From: Nostoc sp. S13
Lineage (GTDB): Bacteria > Cyanobacteriota > Cyanobacteriia > Cyanobacteriales > Nostocaceae
Assembly (NCBI RefSeq): GCF_029379315.1
Contig: NZ_JAQYWQ010000081.1
Span: forward strand, 1 to 33,732
Direction: 5' to 3'
DNA: 33,732 bases
The position numbers were made by a program, and so were the translations under genes. The notes beneath the pieces are model-generated. The model saw only the letters and a list, made by a program, of their open reading frames with translations. It did no database searches and had not been told where the DNA came from. Below are positions 7,113 to 15,456 of this stretch, piece after piece; the first letter of the stretch is position 1, and the number at the start of each line of letters is the position of its first letter.

Positions 7113-8267
7113 CTAAAAGCGCCCGCTCTTAAGATCCTTGAGACTGATGCCGTAGAATTCCTGAGCTTGTTTAATTGCTTTTTTGGTGTCATCTGCCATC
7201 ACACCGTTCAGCTTGCCTTTATAAAAACCCCGCTCCCGTAGTCGCGTTTGGATTTCTAAAGTATTAAATTCGCTTTTGCTAGCAGTATTAACTGAGCTAT
7301 ATAACTTAGATCGCGTAGTTGGGCCAGCAACGCCACTTGCTGTCAAGTAATTAGCTGCCTGGAATCTACGTACAGCATCAGCAGTATAGGGGCCATAGTA
7401 GCCATTTGGCTCTCCCTCTAAATATCCTGCCTGGATCAATTGTTCTTGAACAATTCTAACTGGCTCACCGCGATCGCCTACGCGGAGTTTATCTCGATTG
7501 ACTATCTTTTTGGGAGCATCTTCTCCATCACCGATGCCAACTTCCGGCAATTTCCGCCCTGTTGCTGGGCCCACAATTCCATCAACGCTTAATTTGTAAG
7601 AATCTTGGAACCGCTTGACAGATTCTTCGGTAATTGGGCCAAATATCCCTGTGGCGTTCCCGTAATAAAAGCCTGCGATTCTTAAGCGTTCTTGCAAAAC
7701 CCTGACATCTTCACCTTCATCCCCCTTAGCAAGGTAGTTGGAATTGGCGCGCTTGCTAGTTGCTGAACTAGTAGTGCTGGGCTTTTTGGCTTGTGTACTA
7801 GCAATGGGCTTTTTGGCTTGTGTAGTAGCAGTGGGCTTTTTAGCTTGTGTAGTAGTAGTTGTGGGCTTTTTGGCTTGCCAGCTTTCTAATTTTTGCAGGG
7901 TGCTTGCTCCAACAATCCCGTCTACTGGTAAACCAGCGGCCTTTTGGAAGCGCCGCACAGATTCTTCTGTGGATACGTCATATACTCTGGTGACTGGAGC
8001 TTGATAAAAGCCTGCTTGTTTCAACTGTTGTTGTACATTTTTGACAGAAGGGCCTTGATCGCCTTTTTCCAATGCCATGACGCTGCTGACAGCGCCAAGA
8101 ATGGACAAAGACAGAGCAAGGGGCATCATATACTTCCAAGCCCTACCAGAAAGCCGTTTCCAGTCTGGTGCAGCTGCGTCCTTAAACAAAGAACTGAGGG
8201 AGACCAATTCACTGGGTGTGCTGTCTTCGTAGGCGAAAGCTAGGTGCAAATACGCAAGATTTTCCAT
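7113..8267 (-). CDS. Peptidoglycan-binding domain protein, membrane anchored
   Basis: A 384-residue protein with a cytoplasmic-type N-terminus of about 45 residues, one hydrophobic segment at about 46-65 (MMPLALSLSILGAVSSVMA) and four PG_binding_1 units at about 69-128, 184-245, 262-322 and 333-380. Each unit has the typical GDxGxxVxxLQxxL, GFY and VDGIVGPAT elements, although the last is shorter. Units 1 and 2 are joined by a low-complexity linker made of repeated (T)TQAKKP. Family knowledge predicts attachment to the cell wall with no enzymatic domain. It converges on furA with no strong terminator between them. In Anabaena PCC 7120 the gene facing furA (alr1690, as I recall) gives a transcript continuing into antisense furA; this protein is the likely counterpart. 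It starts nine bases after cobN ends, on the other side from furA, so it may be co-transcribed with cobN. Confidence 0.85.
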   Translation of the reverse strand: MENLAYLHLAFAYEDSTPSELVSLSSLFKDAAAPDWKRLSGRAWKYMMPLALSLSILGAVSSVMALEKGDQGPSVKNVQQQLKQAGFYQAPVTRVYDVSTEESVRRFQKAAGLPVDGIVGASTLQKLESWQAKKPTTTTTQAKKPTATTQAKKPIASTQAKKPSTTSSATSKRANSNYLAKGDEGEDVRVLQERLRIAGFYYGNATGIFGPITEESVKRFQDSYKLSVDGIVGPATGRKLPEVGIGDGEDAPKKIVNRDKLRVGDRGEPVRIVQEQLIQAGYLEGEPNGYYGPYTADAVRRFQAANYLTASGVAGPTTRSKLYSSVNTASKSEFNTLEIQTRLRERGFYKGKLNGVMADDTKKAIKQAQEFYGISLKDLKSGRF

Positions 8268-8276
8268 ATTTGTTTC

Positions 8277-11200
8277 CTACACCATTGATTTTTCTTCGAT
8301 AACTGCTTCAGCTTGATGTACTAGGTTTCTCAAGACTTCTAGTGTTCCGATATTTACATCCTCCCACAAATTGCGCTTGTGTGCTTCTAATAATCTTTCA
8401 GCAATATCACGCAGAGCATAAGGGTTCTTTTCCTGAATAAATTCCGACACAGCTGGATCGAGCAGGTAAGCTTCTACTATGCCTTGATACATATAATCTT
8501 CGACACATTTAGCTGTTGCATCATAGGCGAATAGATAATCTACTGTCGCTGCCATTTCAAACGCACCTTTGTAACCGTGGCGCATGACTCCGGCAATCCA
8601 CTTGGGATTAACTACGCGAGAACGATACACTCGTGAGATTTCTTCTTTCAGTTGGCGAACGCGTGGTTGGGCGGGTATAGAATTATCACCAAAATAAGTT
8701 TGGGGATTTTTTCCCTGTAGAGAACGCACCGCAGCTGTTAAACCACCCTGAAATTGGTAATAATCATCAGAATCGAGTAGGTCGTGTTCACGGTTATCTT
8801 GATTGTGCAGCACAACTTGCATTTTCGCCAACCGTTGCTCGAAGGCTTCGGTATTAGACATGGGGCATGGGGCATGGGGCATGGGGCATGGGGCACTTGT
8901 ACTGAGCTTTGTCGTTGGCGCAGCCTCTGGTAGAGAAGTATTGGGCATTGGGGACTGAGAATTAGGAAGAATTTCTGCTTCTGTGCTTCTGTGCTCTTCT
9001 GCTCCGCTTCCTGATGAGTAGGCGTAAGAACTCCAGTTGATGTAGGCGCGGGCTAAATCTTGGTCATCTGTCCAGTTTTGCGATTCGATTAAACCTTGGA
9101 GTCCGGCGCCGTAAGCACCTGGACGAGAACCAAAGATGCGATAGCGCGATCGCACCACGGCTTGTTGTAAACTTAATCCTTGTTTAGTCCACAAATCAGT
9201 TTCTTGGCGAACTGCATCGGCTAAGGGGTTTTGTTCTGGCGGTTCATCCAAGTCTGCTACTGCTGACACTGCTTGAGCGAATAAGTCAATTAAATTGGGA
9301 AAAGCATCCCGGAAGAATCCCGAAATTCGCAAGGTGACATCTACACGCGGACGCCCCAAAATCGCTAGGGGCAAAATTTCAAAATCCACTACTCGCCGCG
9401 CTGCACCATCCCATACAGGTTGGACTCCAAGTAAAGCCAAGGCTTCGGCTATGTCATCACCCCCAGTCCTCATGGTGGCAGTTCCCCACATTGATAAACC
9501 TAGTGTTTTCGGATACTCACCATGCTCTTGAGTGTAATATTCAACGAGGGTTTCAGCAGCTTTTCTACCTATATCCCAAGCTGTTTCTGTGGGAATGGCG
9601 CGAATATCGACAGAATAAAAGTTTCTTCCTGTTGGTAGAACTTCCGGGCGGCCGCGCGTGGGTGCGCCTGCGGGGGCACTGGGGACGTAACCGCCATCGA
9701 GTCCGTGTAATAAATGGGTAATTTCTTGGTGGGTTTGTTGTAAAGCTGGAAGCAGGCGATCGCGTATCCAGGTAGAGACGCGATTCATCGCGTCTGTGCT
9801 GAGTGGGGAATGGGGAGAGACGCGATGAATCGCGTCTGTACAAGATTCCTGATTTATTATTTTTTCTACTAAAAGGGCGGCGTGTTCTTCTAGGACTTCG
9901 ACGATATCACCGAGGGTACGGCATTCTGTGCCATTGACTACTGACCATTCACCACTTGTCATTGACAAATCTGCTGTGAGGGGGTCGAAATCTAAACCCC
10001 AATCTTCAGCTATAGCACGGGTAATACCTGAAGAATAACGATTGGGTATCCGAGCGATCGTTACTATTAAATCTCGTAGCTGGCGTCCTTGGGGACATTG
10101 CCCAAAAATGTGCAACCCGTCGCGAATTTGGGCTTCTTTCAATTCACAAAGATAGCCACCAATAGAATTGAAAATTTGGGATTCAGAATTAAAAATTTCT
10201 ATTTCATTTTGGATTCCTAAATCTAGATGGAGATTTTCTTTGATTACCAGTTCGCGGATGCGATCGCGTATCACTGGCAAACGCGAAGGATCTAAACTTT
10301 CCGCTTCATAATACTCATCAATTAAATTTTCCAATTGTTGCAAAGAACCGTAGAGTTCCGCACGAGTCATCGGCGGCGTTAGATGATCTATAATCACCGC
10401 TTGAGCGCGACGTTTGGCTTGGGAACCTTCACCAGGGTCATTCACAATAAATGGGTACAGGTGAGGAAGTGCGCCGAAAGCCACTTCTGGATAACAATTA
10501 CTCGATAAAGCCACACTTTTACCGGGTAGCCATTCGAGATTTCCGTGTTTTCCCACATGAACTACAGCATCAGCACCAAAATATTCTCTAACCCAATAGT
10601 AGAAAGCTAAATAAGCATGGGTTGGCTCTAAATCCGGCGCGTGATAATTCAAACTGGGGTCATTATCATAACCCCTTGGTGGCTGAATTCCCACGAAGAC
10701 GTTGCCGAGTTGAATTCCAGAAATGGGCATTGGGCATTGGGCATTGGGCATTGGGCATTGGGCATTGGACATTAGGTATGGGTTATTCCCCTTGTCCCCC
10801 TTGTCTCCCTCATCTCCCTTGTTCCCATGCCCCATTTCCCACCTTTGACTAATACCTTGCTGCACTGCTGGCGGTAAAGAAGCGAAATACTTTTGATAGT
10901 CTTCCCAAGAAAGACTTTGGTGTACTGGACGCCATTCTCGACCTTCGGGATCATTTGTGACACCATCTGTCAGGCGTTGAATCAACTCATCTCCTTGAGC
11001 AGGTGGATTTTCTACTTCATACCCAGCCTGATGTAAAGCCTGAAGGATTTCTACACAACTAGCTGGGGTGTCGAGTCCCACACCATTAGCAAGGCGGCCA
11101 TTTCGGTTGGGGTAGTTTGCCAGAATTAGGGCAATTCGCCGTTCTTGGGGTGGTTTAGAACGCAGACGCGCCCAATTTGCTGCTAGTTTAGCAACGAACT

Positions 11201-12431
11201 CGATGCGATCGCTGACTGGTTTATAAATTACCACATCTGTCTCTAAAAGGGGATTACGAGTTTGCACTGCTTTAAAAGACACAGCACGAGTAATAATCCG
11301 CCCATCTACTTCTGGTAGCGCCACATTCATCCCAATATCGCGGGGAGAAAGGCCTTGAAACTGTGACTCCCACTGCTCAATTGACCCGCCACTGAGGATT
11401 ACCTGCAACACAGGCACATCTAATTTTTGCCACAAATCGGTTTGGGGTGTTTCACTTTCCAAGCGTGCTAAAGAAAAACTGGTGGTATTTAGCAGCACAG
11501 CTATTGATTCGCCTTCTTTGGGTTGGAAAAATTCACTCAATTCAACTTGAACATCAGGTTCACGCAATGAGGAAACAAACACTGGCACAGGTTGTAAATT
11601 TTTCTGTACCAAAGCTTCGCATAAAGCATCAATTACCTTAGTGTTTCCCGCTAAATAATGGGCGCGGTAGAAAAGGATGCCGACTTTGGGCATTGGGCAT
11701 TGGGCATTGGGCATTGGGCATTGGAAGCCTTGAGGTTCTGAGGTGGATGAACGGAGTTCTGAAGTGGATGAATCCAGTTCTGAGGTGGATAAACGAGATT
11801 CTAATTCTCCCTCATCGCCCTCATCCCCATTCCCCATTCCCCACTCCCCAGTACAGACACGATTAATCGCGTCTCTGCCCACTCCCCATTCATACAATCC
11901 CACACGCGGAATTGACCGGGGTGGCGCGGGATTGTATGCAGTTGACAAGCAAGTATCGGCGATAAATTGCAGAGCATTAACGAAATTTTCCACGCCGCCT
12001 TCGCTAAAATACTGCCATACCTGATTAACAATACCCAAGGGCACGGTAGACTGGGAAATTAAATCGGGATCAAAAGCGTCGTCCCCTGGCATTACAATCA
12101 GGTTTTTACCATTACGTTGCACAATTTCCTGCACTACTTCTAAGCCATAACCCCAATAGGAACGTCCTCCTAACAGGCGCAAAATAATTACTTCGGCAAG
12201 TTCCAAAACTTGCTCTCCATAGGTATCTACACTTAATTGTTGCTGCAACTGCAACAGGTTGGCGACTCTTAATGCCGGAAAGCTTGCAGGTAATTTCCCA
12301 AGCGCAGCTGCCAAAGTTTGAATGTCGGTATCAGCAGCCGTAATCAACACGAAAGGCGCTGGAGTTTGTTCTAAAAAAATTAAACCCTCTGACTGATTCC
12401 ATCCACCCGATGTGCTACTTATACGATGCAT
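8277..12431 (-). CDS. cobN: Cobaltochelatase subunit CobN with in-frame repeat insertions
   Basis: A 1384-residue protein of the CobN/ChlH large-subunit family. CobN inserts cobalt into the corrin ring during cobalamin synthesis, working with ATPase subunits that in cyanobacteria are probably shared with Mg-chelatase. Conserved blocks include VGILFYRAHYLAGNTKVIDAL, QLGNVFVGIQPPRGYDNDP, VHVGKHGNLEWLPGKSVAL, NFYSVDIRAIPTETAWDIGRK and the C-terminal GAFEMAATVDYLFAYD. The start MHRISSTSGGWN fits cyanobacterial CobN rather than ChlH. Cyanobacterial relatives are, from memory, about 1250 residues. The excess is explained by four repeat-derived blocks at about 8860-9000, 9770-9845, 10724-10843 and 11687-11885, encoding peptides such as QCPMPNAQCPMP, SSTSELDSSTSEL and DAINRV. 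Despite this the frame stays open throughout, so the protein is probably functional. Confidence 0.92.
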   Translation of the reverse strand: MHRISSTSGGWNQSEGLIFLEQTPAPFVLITAADTDIQTLAAALGKLPASFPALRVANLLQLQQQLSVDTYGEQVLELAEVIILRLLGGRSYWGYGLEVVQEIVQRNGKNLIVMPGDDAFDPDLISQSTVPLGIVNQVWQYFSEGGVENFVNALQFIADTCLSTAYNPAPPRSIPRVGLYEWGVGRDAINRVCTGEWGMGNGDEGDEGELESRLSTSELDSSTSELRSSTSEPQGFQCPMPNAQCPMPKVGILFYRAHYLAGNTKVIDALCEALVQKNLQPVPVFVSSLREPDVQVELSEFFQPKEGESIAVLLNTTSFSLARLESETPQTDLWQKLDVPVLQVILSGGSIEQWESQFQGLSPRDIGMNVALPEVDGRIITRAVSFKAVQTRNPLLETDVVIYKPVSDRIEFVAKLAANWARLRSKPPQERRIALILANYPNRNGRLANGVGLDTPASCVEILQALHQAGYEVENPPAQGDELIQRLTDGVTNDPEGREWRPVHQSLSWEDYQKYFASLPPAVQQGISQRWEMGHGNKGDEGDKGDKGNNPYLMSNAQCPMPNAQCPMPISGIQLGNVFVGIQPPRGYDNDPSLNYHAPDLEPTHAYLAFYYWVREYFGADAVVHVGKHGNLEWLPGKSVALSSNCYPEVAFGALPHLYPFIVNDPGEGSQAKRRAQAVIIDHLTPPMTRAELYGSLQQLENLIDEYYEAESLDPSRLPVIRDRIRELVIKENLHLDLGIQNEIEIFNSESQIFNSIGGYLCELKEAQIRDGLHIFGQCPQGRQLRDLIVTIARIPNRYSSGITRAIAEDWGLDFDPLTADLSMTSGEWSVVNGTECRTLGDIVEVLEEHAALLVEKIINQESCTDAIHRVSPHSPLSTDAMNRVSTWIRDRLLPALQQTHQEITHLLHGLDGGYVPSAPAGAPTRGRPEVLPTGRNFYSVDIRAIPTETAWDIGRKAAETLVEYYTQEHGEYPKTLGLSMWGTATMRTGGDDIAEALALLGVQPVWDGAARRVVDFEILPLAILGRPRVDVTLRISGFFRDAFPNLIDLFAQAVSAVADLDEPPEQNPLADAVRQETDLWTKQGLSLQQAVVRSRYRIFGSRPGAYGAGLQGLIESQNWTDDQDLARAYINWSSYAYSSGSGAEEHRSTEAEILPNSQSPMPNTSLPEAAPTTKLSTSAPCPMPHAPCPMSNTEAFEQRLAKMQVVLHNQDNREHDLLDSDDYYQFQGGLTAAVRSLQGKNPQTYFGDNSIPAQPRVRQLKEEISRVYRSRVVNPKWIAGVMRHGYKGAFEMAATVDYLFAYDATAKCVEDYMYQGIVEAYLLDPAVSEFIQEKNPYALRDIAERLLEAHKRNLWEDVNIGTLEVLRNLVHQAEAVIEEKSMV
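8861..8895. repeat. Heptamer tandem repeat, five TGGGGCA units, inside cobN
   Basis: Five exact copies of TGGGGCA lie within the cobN reading frame, read on the minus strand as alternating Cys-Pro-Met-Pro-His-Ala codons. Flanking sequence to about 9000 also looks inserted (PNSQSPMPNTSLPEAAP). Gain or loss of one unit would shift the frame. Confidence 0.9.
9776..9837. repeat. Two copies of a 20-bp palindrome inside cobN
   Basis: AGACGCGATNNATCGCGTCT occurs at 9776-9795 and 9818-9837, separated by 22 bases. On the cobN strand the copies encode DAMNRVS and DAIHRVS. A third, near-identical copy is at 11855-11874 in the same gene (DAINRVC). Each has 9-bp arms around a 2-base centre, as expected of a small dispersed palindromic repeat. 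Confidence 0.85.
10724..10772. repeat. Heptamer tandem repeat, six TGGGCAT units plus one variant, inside cobN
   Basis: Six exact TGGGCAT units (10724-10765) and a TGGACAT variant (10766-10772) are followed by a pyrimidine-rich stretch to about 10843 made of CCCTTGTC-like repeats. Together they add about 40 residues (GNKGDEGDKGDKG, then NAQCPMP units) between two conserved CobN blocks. Confidence 0.9.
11687..11874. repeat. Composite repeat block inside cobN
   Basis: It starts with five exact TGGGCAT units (11687-11721). Three copies of a 21-base unit related to TTCTGAGGTGGATGAACGGAG (about 11737-11798) follow, encoding the SSTSEL peptide. After them come a C-rich CCCTCATCCCC/CCCCATTC stretch and the palindrome AGACACGATTAATCGCGTCT (11855-11874). 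Four repeat types are therefore stacked in one place without breaking the frame. Confidence 0.88.
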
Positions 12432-12487
12432 AATTCTGTGTTACCGTTTTAAACTGTTGCTTAGGGATTTCCAAGAAATTAATTCAA

Positions 12488-12575
12488 GACTTACGCAAAC
12501 AATAGCCAAAAATAGTGATTTTCTTTTTAAGGTAATTCATGAATTGCCCCTACAGCGTGTAGTTTTGCGTAAGTC
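12488..12575. mobile_element. 88-bp MITE-like element, copy A
   Basis: GACTTACGCAAA (12488-12499) and its exact reverse complement (12564-12575) bound an 88-bp non-coding stretch. The interior contains AATTCATGAATTGCCCCTAC. A second element with the same ends, the same total length and a near-identical core is at 29047-29134. It lies just upstream of cobN. It encodes nothing, so it would depend on a transposase elsewhere. Confidence 0.65.
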
Positions 12576-12654
12576 CTACTAGTATTAAATGTTCTTCTTA
12601 TTAAATAAAACTCTATACCTTTAGGGGTAAAGTATTTTTACTTCTGACTTCTGT

Positions 12655-13485
12655 TTATTTTGAAGCTAGACTAATCAGCATTTTTTCAAAAATTCTCAAC
12701 ACATATTCCTCTCCATTGTCTCTAGTGAAGATGCTAAAATTCGGGTGAGAATTAATTTCAATTAACCAATATTGGTGATCTCGGTCTAATACGATATCTA
12801 AACCACCATAATCAAGGTCTAATTCTTCAAAAACTGGTTTAGTAAAACTAGCAATCTCTGACAATATTTGTGGATCGTTGATATACTTTGCTTTTGCACC
12901 ATTCCAGTGCAGAGGACTGAGATTACCCATAAATTTGGCATCAGTTATATCTTTTTCATAAAGCAAAACTAACTCTTTATTTAAGAAAACCGCTCTATAT
13001 TCAGATTTAATTTGAATAAGTTCTTGAGCGAGAGCTACATAATCATACTTATGATTTATATTGAAAATCTCTTTTAAAGCATTTTCAATTTCATCTTGAT
13101 TCTTGCATAAAAAGACGTTATGTCCGCTCGAACCAGAATTCCTTTTAACAATTACAGGTGTTTCAAAATTTCTTTTTATTTCTAATACGATATCTTGAAT
13201 ATTTGGAAATTTTAAGTAAATTTTATACTGCATGTCACAAAAAGGAGAAAGAAAACCTAATGTCCGAGGAAGTTTAACTTTTTTCTTTAAAACATGATAA
13301 GTGTATTCTTTGTCTTTTATAAGATGTGCTACTGCTTGATTAATTAACGGAGTGCTATAGTTACAAAAATAATGTGGTTTATTATTGAGTTTTATTTTGA
13401 TTAAGTTTTCAGCAGGATAAATAATTTCATAGCTGATGTTTAAGTTTTCACAAGCTTGGAGCAATAGCGAAACGTTGTCTAACAT
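12655..13485 (-). CDS. ATP-grasp ligase of unknown substrate (RimK/D-Ala ligase-like)
   Basis: A 276-residue ATP-grasp protein. The central region has a glycine-rich ATP loop (VKRNSGSSGHNVFL), a hydrophobic strand with a likely acidic ligand (VALAQELIQIKSEYRA), and a C-terminal metal-binding segment (YGGLDIVLDRDHQYWLIEINSHPNF) containing the Asp and Glu-x-Asn typical of the fold. Such enzymes join an acyl phosphate to an amine, as in RimK, D-Ala-D-Ala ligase or peptide-maturation ligases. The N-terminal part is short, and no acceptor substrate can be inferred. The gene looks clearly AT-richer than its neighbours, with many AAA/TTA/ATT codons, suggesting a separate origin. It stands between the cobN upstream region and an unrelated membrane-protein gene. 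Confidence 0.8.
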   Translation of the reverse strand: MLDNVSLLLQACENLNISYEIIYPAENLIKIKLNNKPHYFCNYSTPLINQAVAHLIKDKEYTYHVLKKKVKLPRTLGFLSPFCDMQYKIYLKFPNIQDIVLEIKRNFETPVIVKRNSGSSGHNVFLCKNQDEIENALKEIFNINHKYDYVALAQELIQIKSEYRAVFLNKELVLLYEKDITDAKFMGNLSPLHWNGAKAKYINDPQILSEIASFTKPVFEELDLDYGGLDIVLDRDHQYWLIEINSHPNFSIFTRDNGEEYVLRIFEKMLISLASK

Positions 13486-13529
13486 AAATACTTAAAGTTA
13501 AACTTCCAAATTATGAATTACGAATTATT

Positions 13530-14399
13530 TTAAGTTGTTGTTTGCCGTTTAAAAATCACAATCTCAGTCCCAACAACTGGGTTACGCGCTATCAGCCTAT
13601 TTTGGGAGTCGATAATTTCTAAATGGGTAAAATCAAGTTCTTGAGAGCGTTGTAATATCTTTGCAGCTAGTTTGTCCTGCTGAGATTCTTGAAGAGTGTA
13701 CCAATCGTCACTAATTTTGACAGTTAGATTACTTGTGCGGAAGTTAGCTTGAATTGACTTTATCAGGCCAGAGGCAATGCGATCGCTAATTTCGGCTACC
13801 TGATTTTCAATCGCCGCAATTAAGGCTTGTTCTGGTGTCAATTCTATAGTTGGCGGCGGGATTGGCGTTGGCGTGGGAATTGGTTTCGGTTCCGGCGTTG
13901 GTGGCGTAGTTTGTACTTCTGGTGGCGGCGTAATTTCCTCTGGTGGCTGTGGTTCTGGTGCGACTGACTCCGGTGTAGTAGTTATCGTTGGTGTTGGTGC
14001 AGGAACCTTTTCTACTGGTGGAACTGTTGCTATTTCAGTAGGTTTACCAGTAAAAACAGTTGTAGTTGTCCAAACCAGAATTACAGCAACTCCAGTAACA
14101 ATTGCCGTCAAAGCTGTATCTGATAACTTTGTTGACAAATTTGATGGTATAAACAAGCGGACTGTCCTTAACAGTCCACCCCACCGCAACTCTAGTTGCT
14201 GCAAAAAACTGGGTGTTTCCTCAGTACCAGGTGGGGGTGCTGTCTCCAGTTTTTCCACCGTTACTTCTAAAACCCCAATCGTCCCTTGGAGAAGTTGGAT
14301 AATTTTAGCCTTCCAAAATGGCTGAACTCTCTGGTAAGGTTTCTGGGGAGGTTGAGTTACCTGCTCATCCGTCGGTTTTGACTGATTGTCTTGTGACAT
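13530..14399 (-). CDS. Single-pass membrane protein with Pro-rich linker
   Basis: A 289-residue protein I cannot assign. The N-terminal 95 residues are soluble, starting MSQDNQSKPTDEQVTQPPQ, with a likely amphipathic helix near 33-55. One membrane segment follows at about 96-117 (ALTAIVTGVAVILVWTTTTVF). A stretch of some 70 residues is rich in Pro, Thr and Glu (PPPEVQTTPPTPEPKPIP). The C-terminal domain of about 90 residues (LTPEQALIAAIENQVAEI onward) looks structured, with a pattern of strands and helices ending NPVVGTEIVIFKRQ. The layout, anchor plus extended linker plus small domain, suits a protein that reaches across the periplasm, but orientation is not determined. It is divergent from the phosphoesterase gene. 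Confidence 0.75.
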   Translation of the reverse strand: MSQDNQSKPTDEQVTQPPQKPYQRVQPFWKAKIIQLLQGTIGVLEVTVEKLETAPPPGTEETPSFLQQLELRWGGLLRTVRLFIPSNLSTKLSDTALTAIVTGVAVILVWTTTTVFTGKPTEIATVPPVEKVPAPTPTITTTPESVAPEPQPPEEITPPPEVQTTPPTPEPKPIPTPTPIPPPTIELTPEQALIAAIENQVAEISDRIASGLIKSIQANFRTSNLTVKISDDWYTLQESQQDKLAAKILQRSQELDFTHLEIIDSQNRLIARNPVVGTEIVIFKRQTTT

Positions 14400-14533
14400 G
14401 GAACTTTCACCAAAAGCAGCGAATCAAAGACAAACAACGTACATTATTACTGGTGCTGCCTCTTTTGCCTTAATGTATCACTTCATTGCACATTCCTTCA
14501 GCGAAACTGACTATTTATTAAATTTGGCAAATT

Positions 14534-15451
14534 ATGAACCTGAAACGCCGTCAATTTTTATTTTTAAGTGGCCTCAGCGCCATTGGTGGAGGATTTTTAG
14601 CCTGGATGTTAGCTGAACAAAATCATCAAAGTGCTGATATTAGCGATTCAACAACAGCTATAGCCGCCAACCCAGTCAAAAAAGACTTGTTATTACGTTT
14701 TGTGTCTGTAGCAGATACGGGCACTGGAGCCAAAGGACAGTACGCTGTGGCTGGAGCAATGAATGCCTATCACAAGCAAAATCCTTATGATTTAGTCGTT
14801 TTAGCTGGCGACAACATTTACAATAACGGCGAAATTGAAAAAATTGGCGAAGTTTTTGAGCGTCCCTACAAAGTTTTGCTCAAGCAAGGTGTGAAATTTC
14901 AGGCTTGTTTAGGTAATCACGATATTCGTACTGCCAATGGTGATCCGCAAGTCAAGTATGTCGGCTTTAATATGAAGGGACGTTACTATACATTTCGCCG
15001 TGGAACTGTGCAATTTTTCGCTTTAGATACTAACAGTAATGCTAATTGGAAAAACCAGCTATCTTGGTTACAGAAAGAATTAAGTCTTAGTAATGCTCCT
15101 TGGAAAGTGGTGTTTGGACATCATCCGATTTATTCATCTGGTCAGTATGGGAGTAATCCAGGTTTTATTAAAACTTTTACTCCTCTATTTCAAAAATACG
15201 GCGTTCAACTTTACATCAATGGTCACGAACATAGTTATGAACGCACTCGTGCCATTGATGGTACAACTTATTTAATCTGTGGCGCAGGTGCAGGTAATCG
15301 TCCTGTAGGACGTTCCGAGTGGACAGAGTATTCCACCAGTAATTTAAGTTTTGCCTCTTATGAGGTGTATAAAGATAGAATAGAAATAAGTGCGATCGCT
15401 ACTGATAATCGCATTTTTGATAAAGGTATTATTCAGTTAAAATCAGCGTAA
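14534..15451 (+). CDS. Tat-exported metallophosphoesterase (purple acid phosphatase-like)
   Basis: A 305-residue calcineurin-type phosphoesterase. The N-terminus MNLKRRQFLFLSGLSAIGGG carries the twin-arginine motif RRQFL and a hydrophobic h-region, so it is probably folded in the cytoplasm and exported by Tat. The five metal-binding blocks are present in order: ADTGTG (Asp), AGDNIY (Gly-Asp), GNHD, GHHPIY and NGHEHSYER (Gly-His-x-His). It should hydrolyse phosphate esters outside the plasma membrane, perhaps for phosphate scavenging. The start ATG at 14534 is preceded by an AT-rich region with a weak ribosome site. Its last 85 bases are repeated, diverged, at 16282-16368. Confidence 0.9.
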   Translation: MNLKRRQFLFLSGLSAIGGGFLAWMLAEQNHQSADISDSTTAIAANPVKKDLLLRFVSVADTGTGAKGQYAVAGAMNAYHKQNPYDLVVLAGDNIYNNGEIEKIGEVFERPYKVLLKQGVKFQACLGNHDIRTANGDPQVKYVGFNMKGRYYTFRRGTVQFFALDTNSNANWKNQLSWLQKELSLSNAPWKVVFGHHPIYSSGQYGSNPGFIKTFTPLFQKYGVQLYINGHEHSYERTRAIDGTTYLICGAGAGNRPVGRSEWTEYSTSNLSFASYEVYKDRIEISAIATDNRIFDKGIIQLKSA

Positions 15452-15456
15452 TTATT

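Noticed and set aside
7738..8243. Plus-strand open frames opposite the peptidoglycan-binding gene
   Set aside because: They are hydrophobic, repetitive mirror readings of the Lys/Pro/Thr linker of the real gene on the minus strand.
13873..14325. 150-codon Gly/Val-rich open frame on the plus strand
   Set aside because: It is the antisense reading of the Pro/Thr-rich linker of the membrane protein at 13530-14399.
14386..14616. 76-codon frame overlapping the phosphoesterase start
   Set aside because: It overlaps both the divergent gene start and the Tat signal region of the phosphoesterase, which has clear family support.
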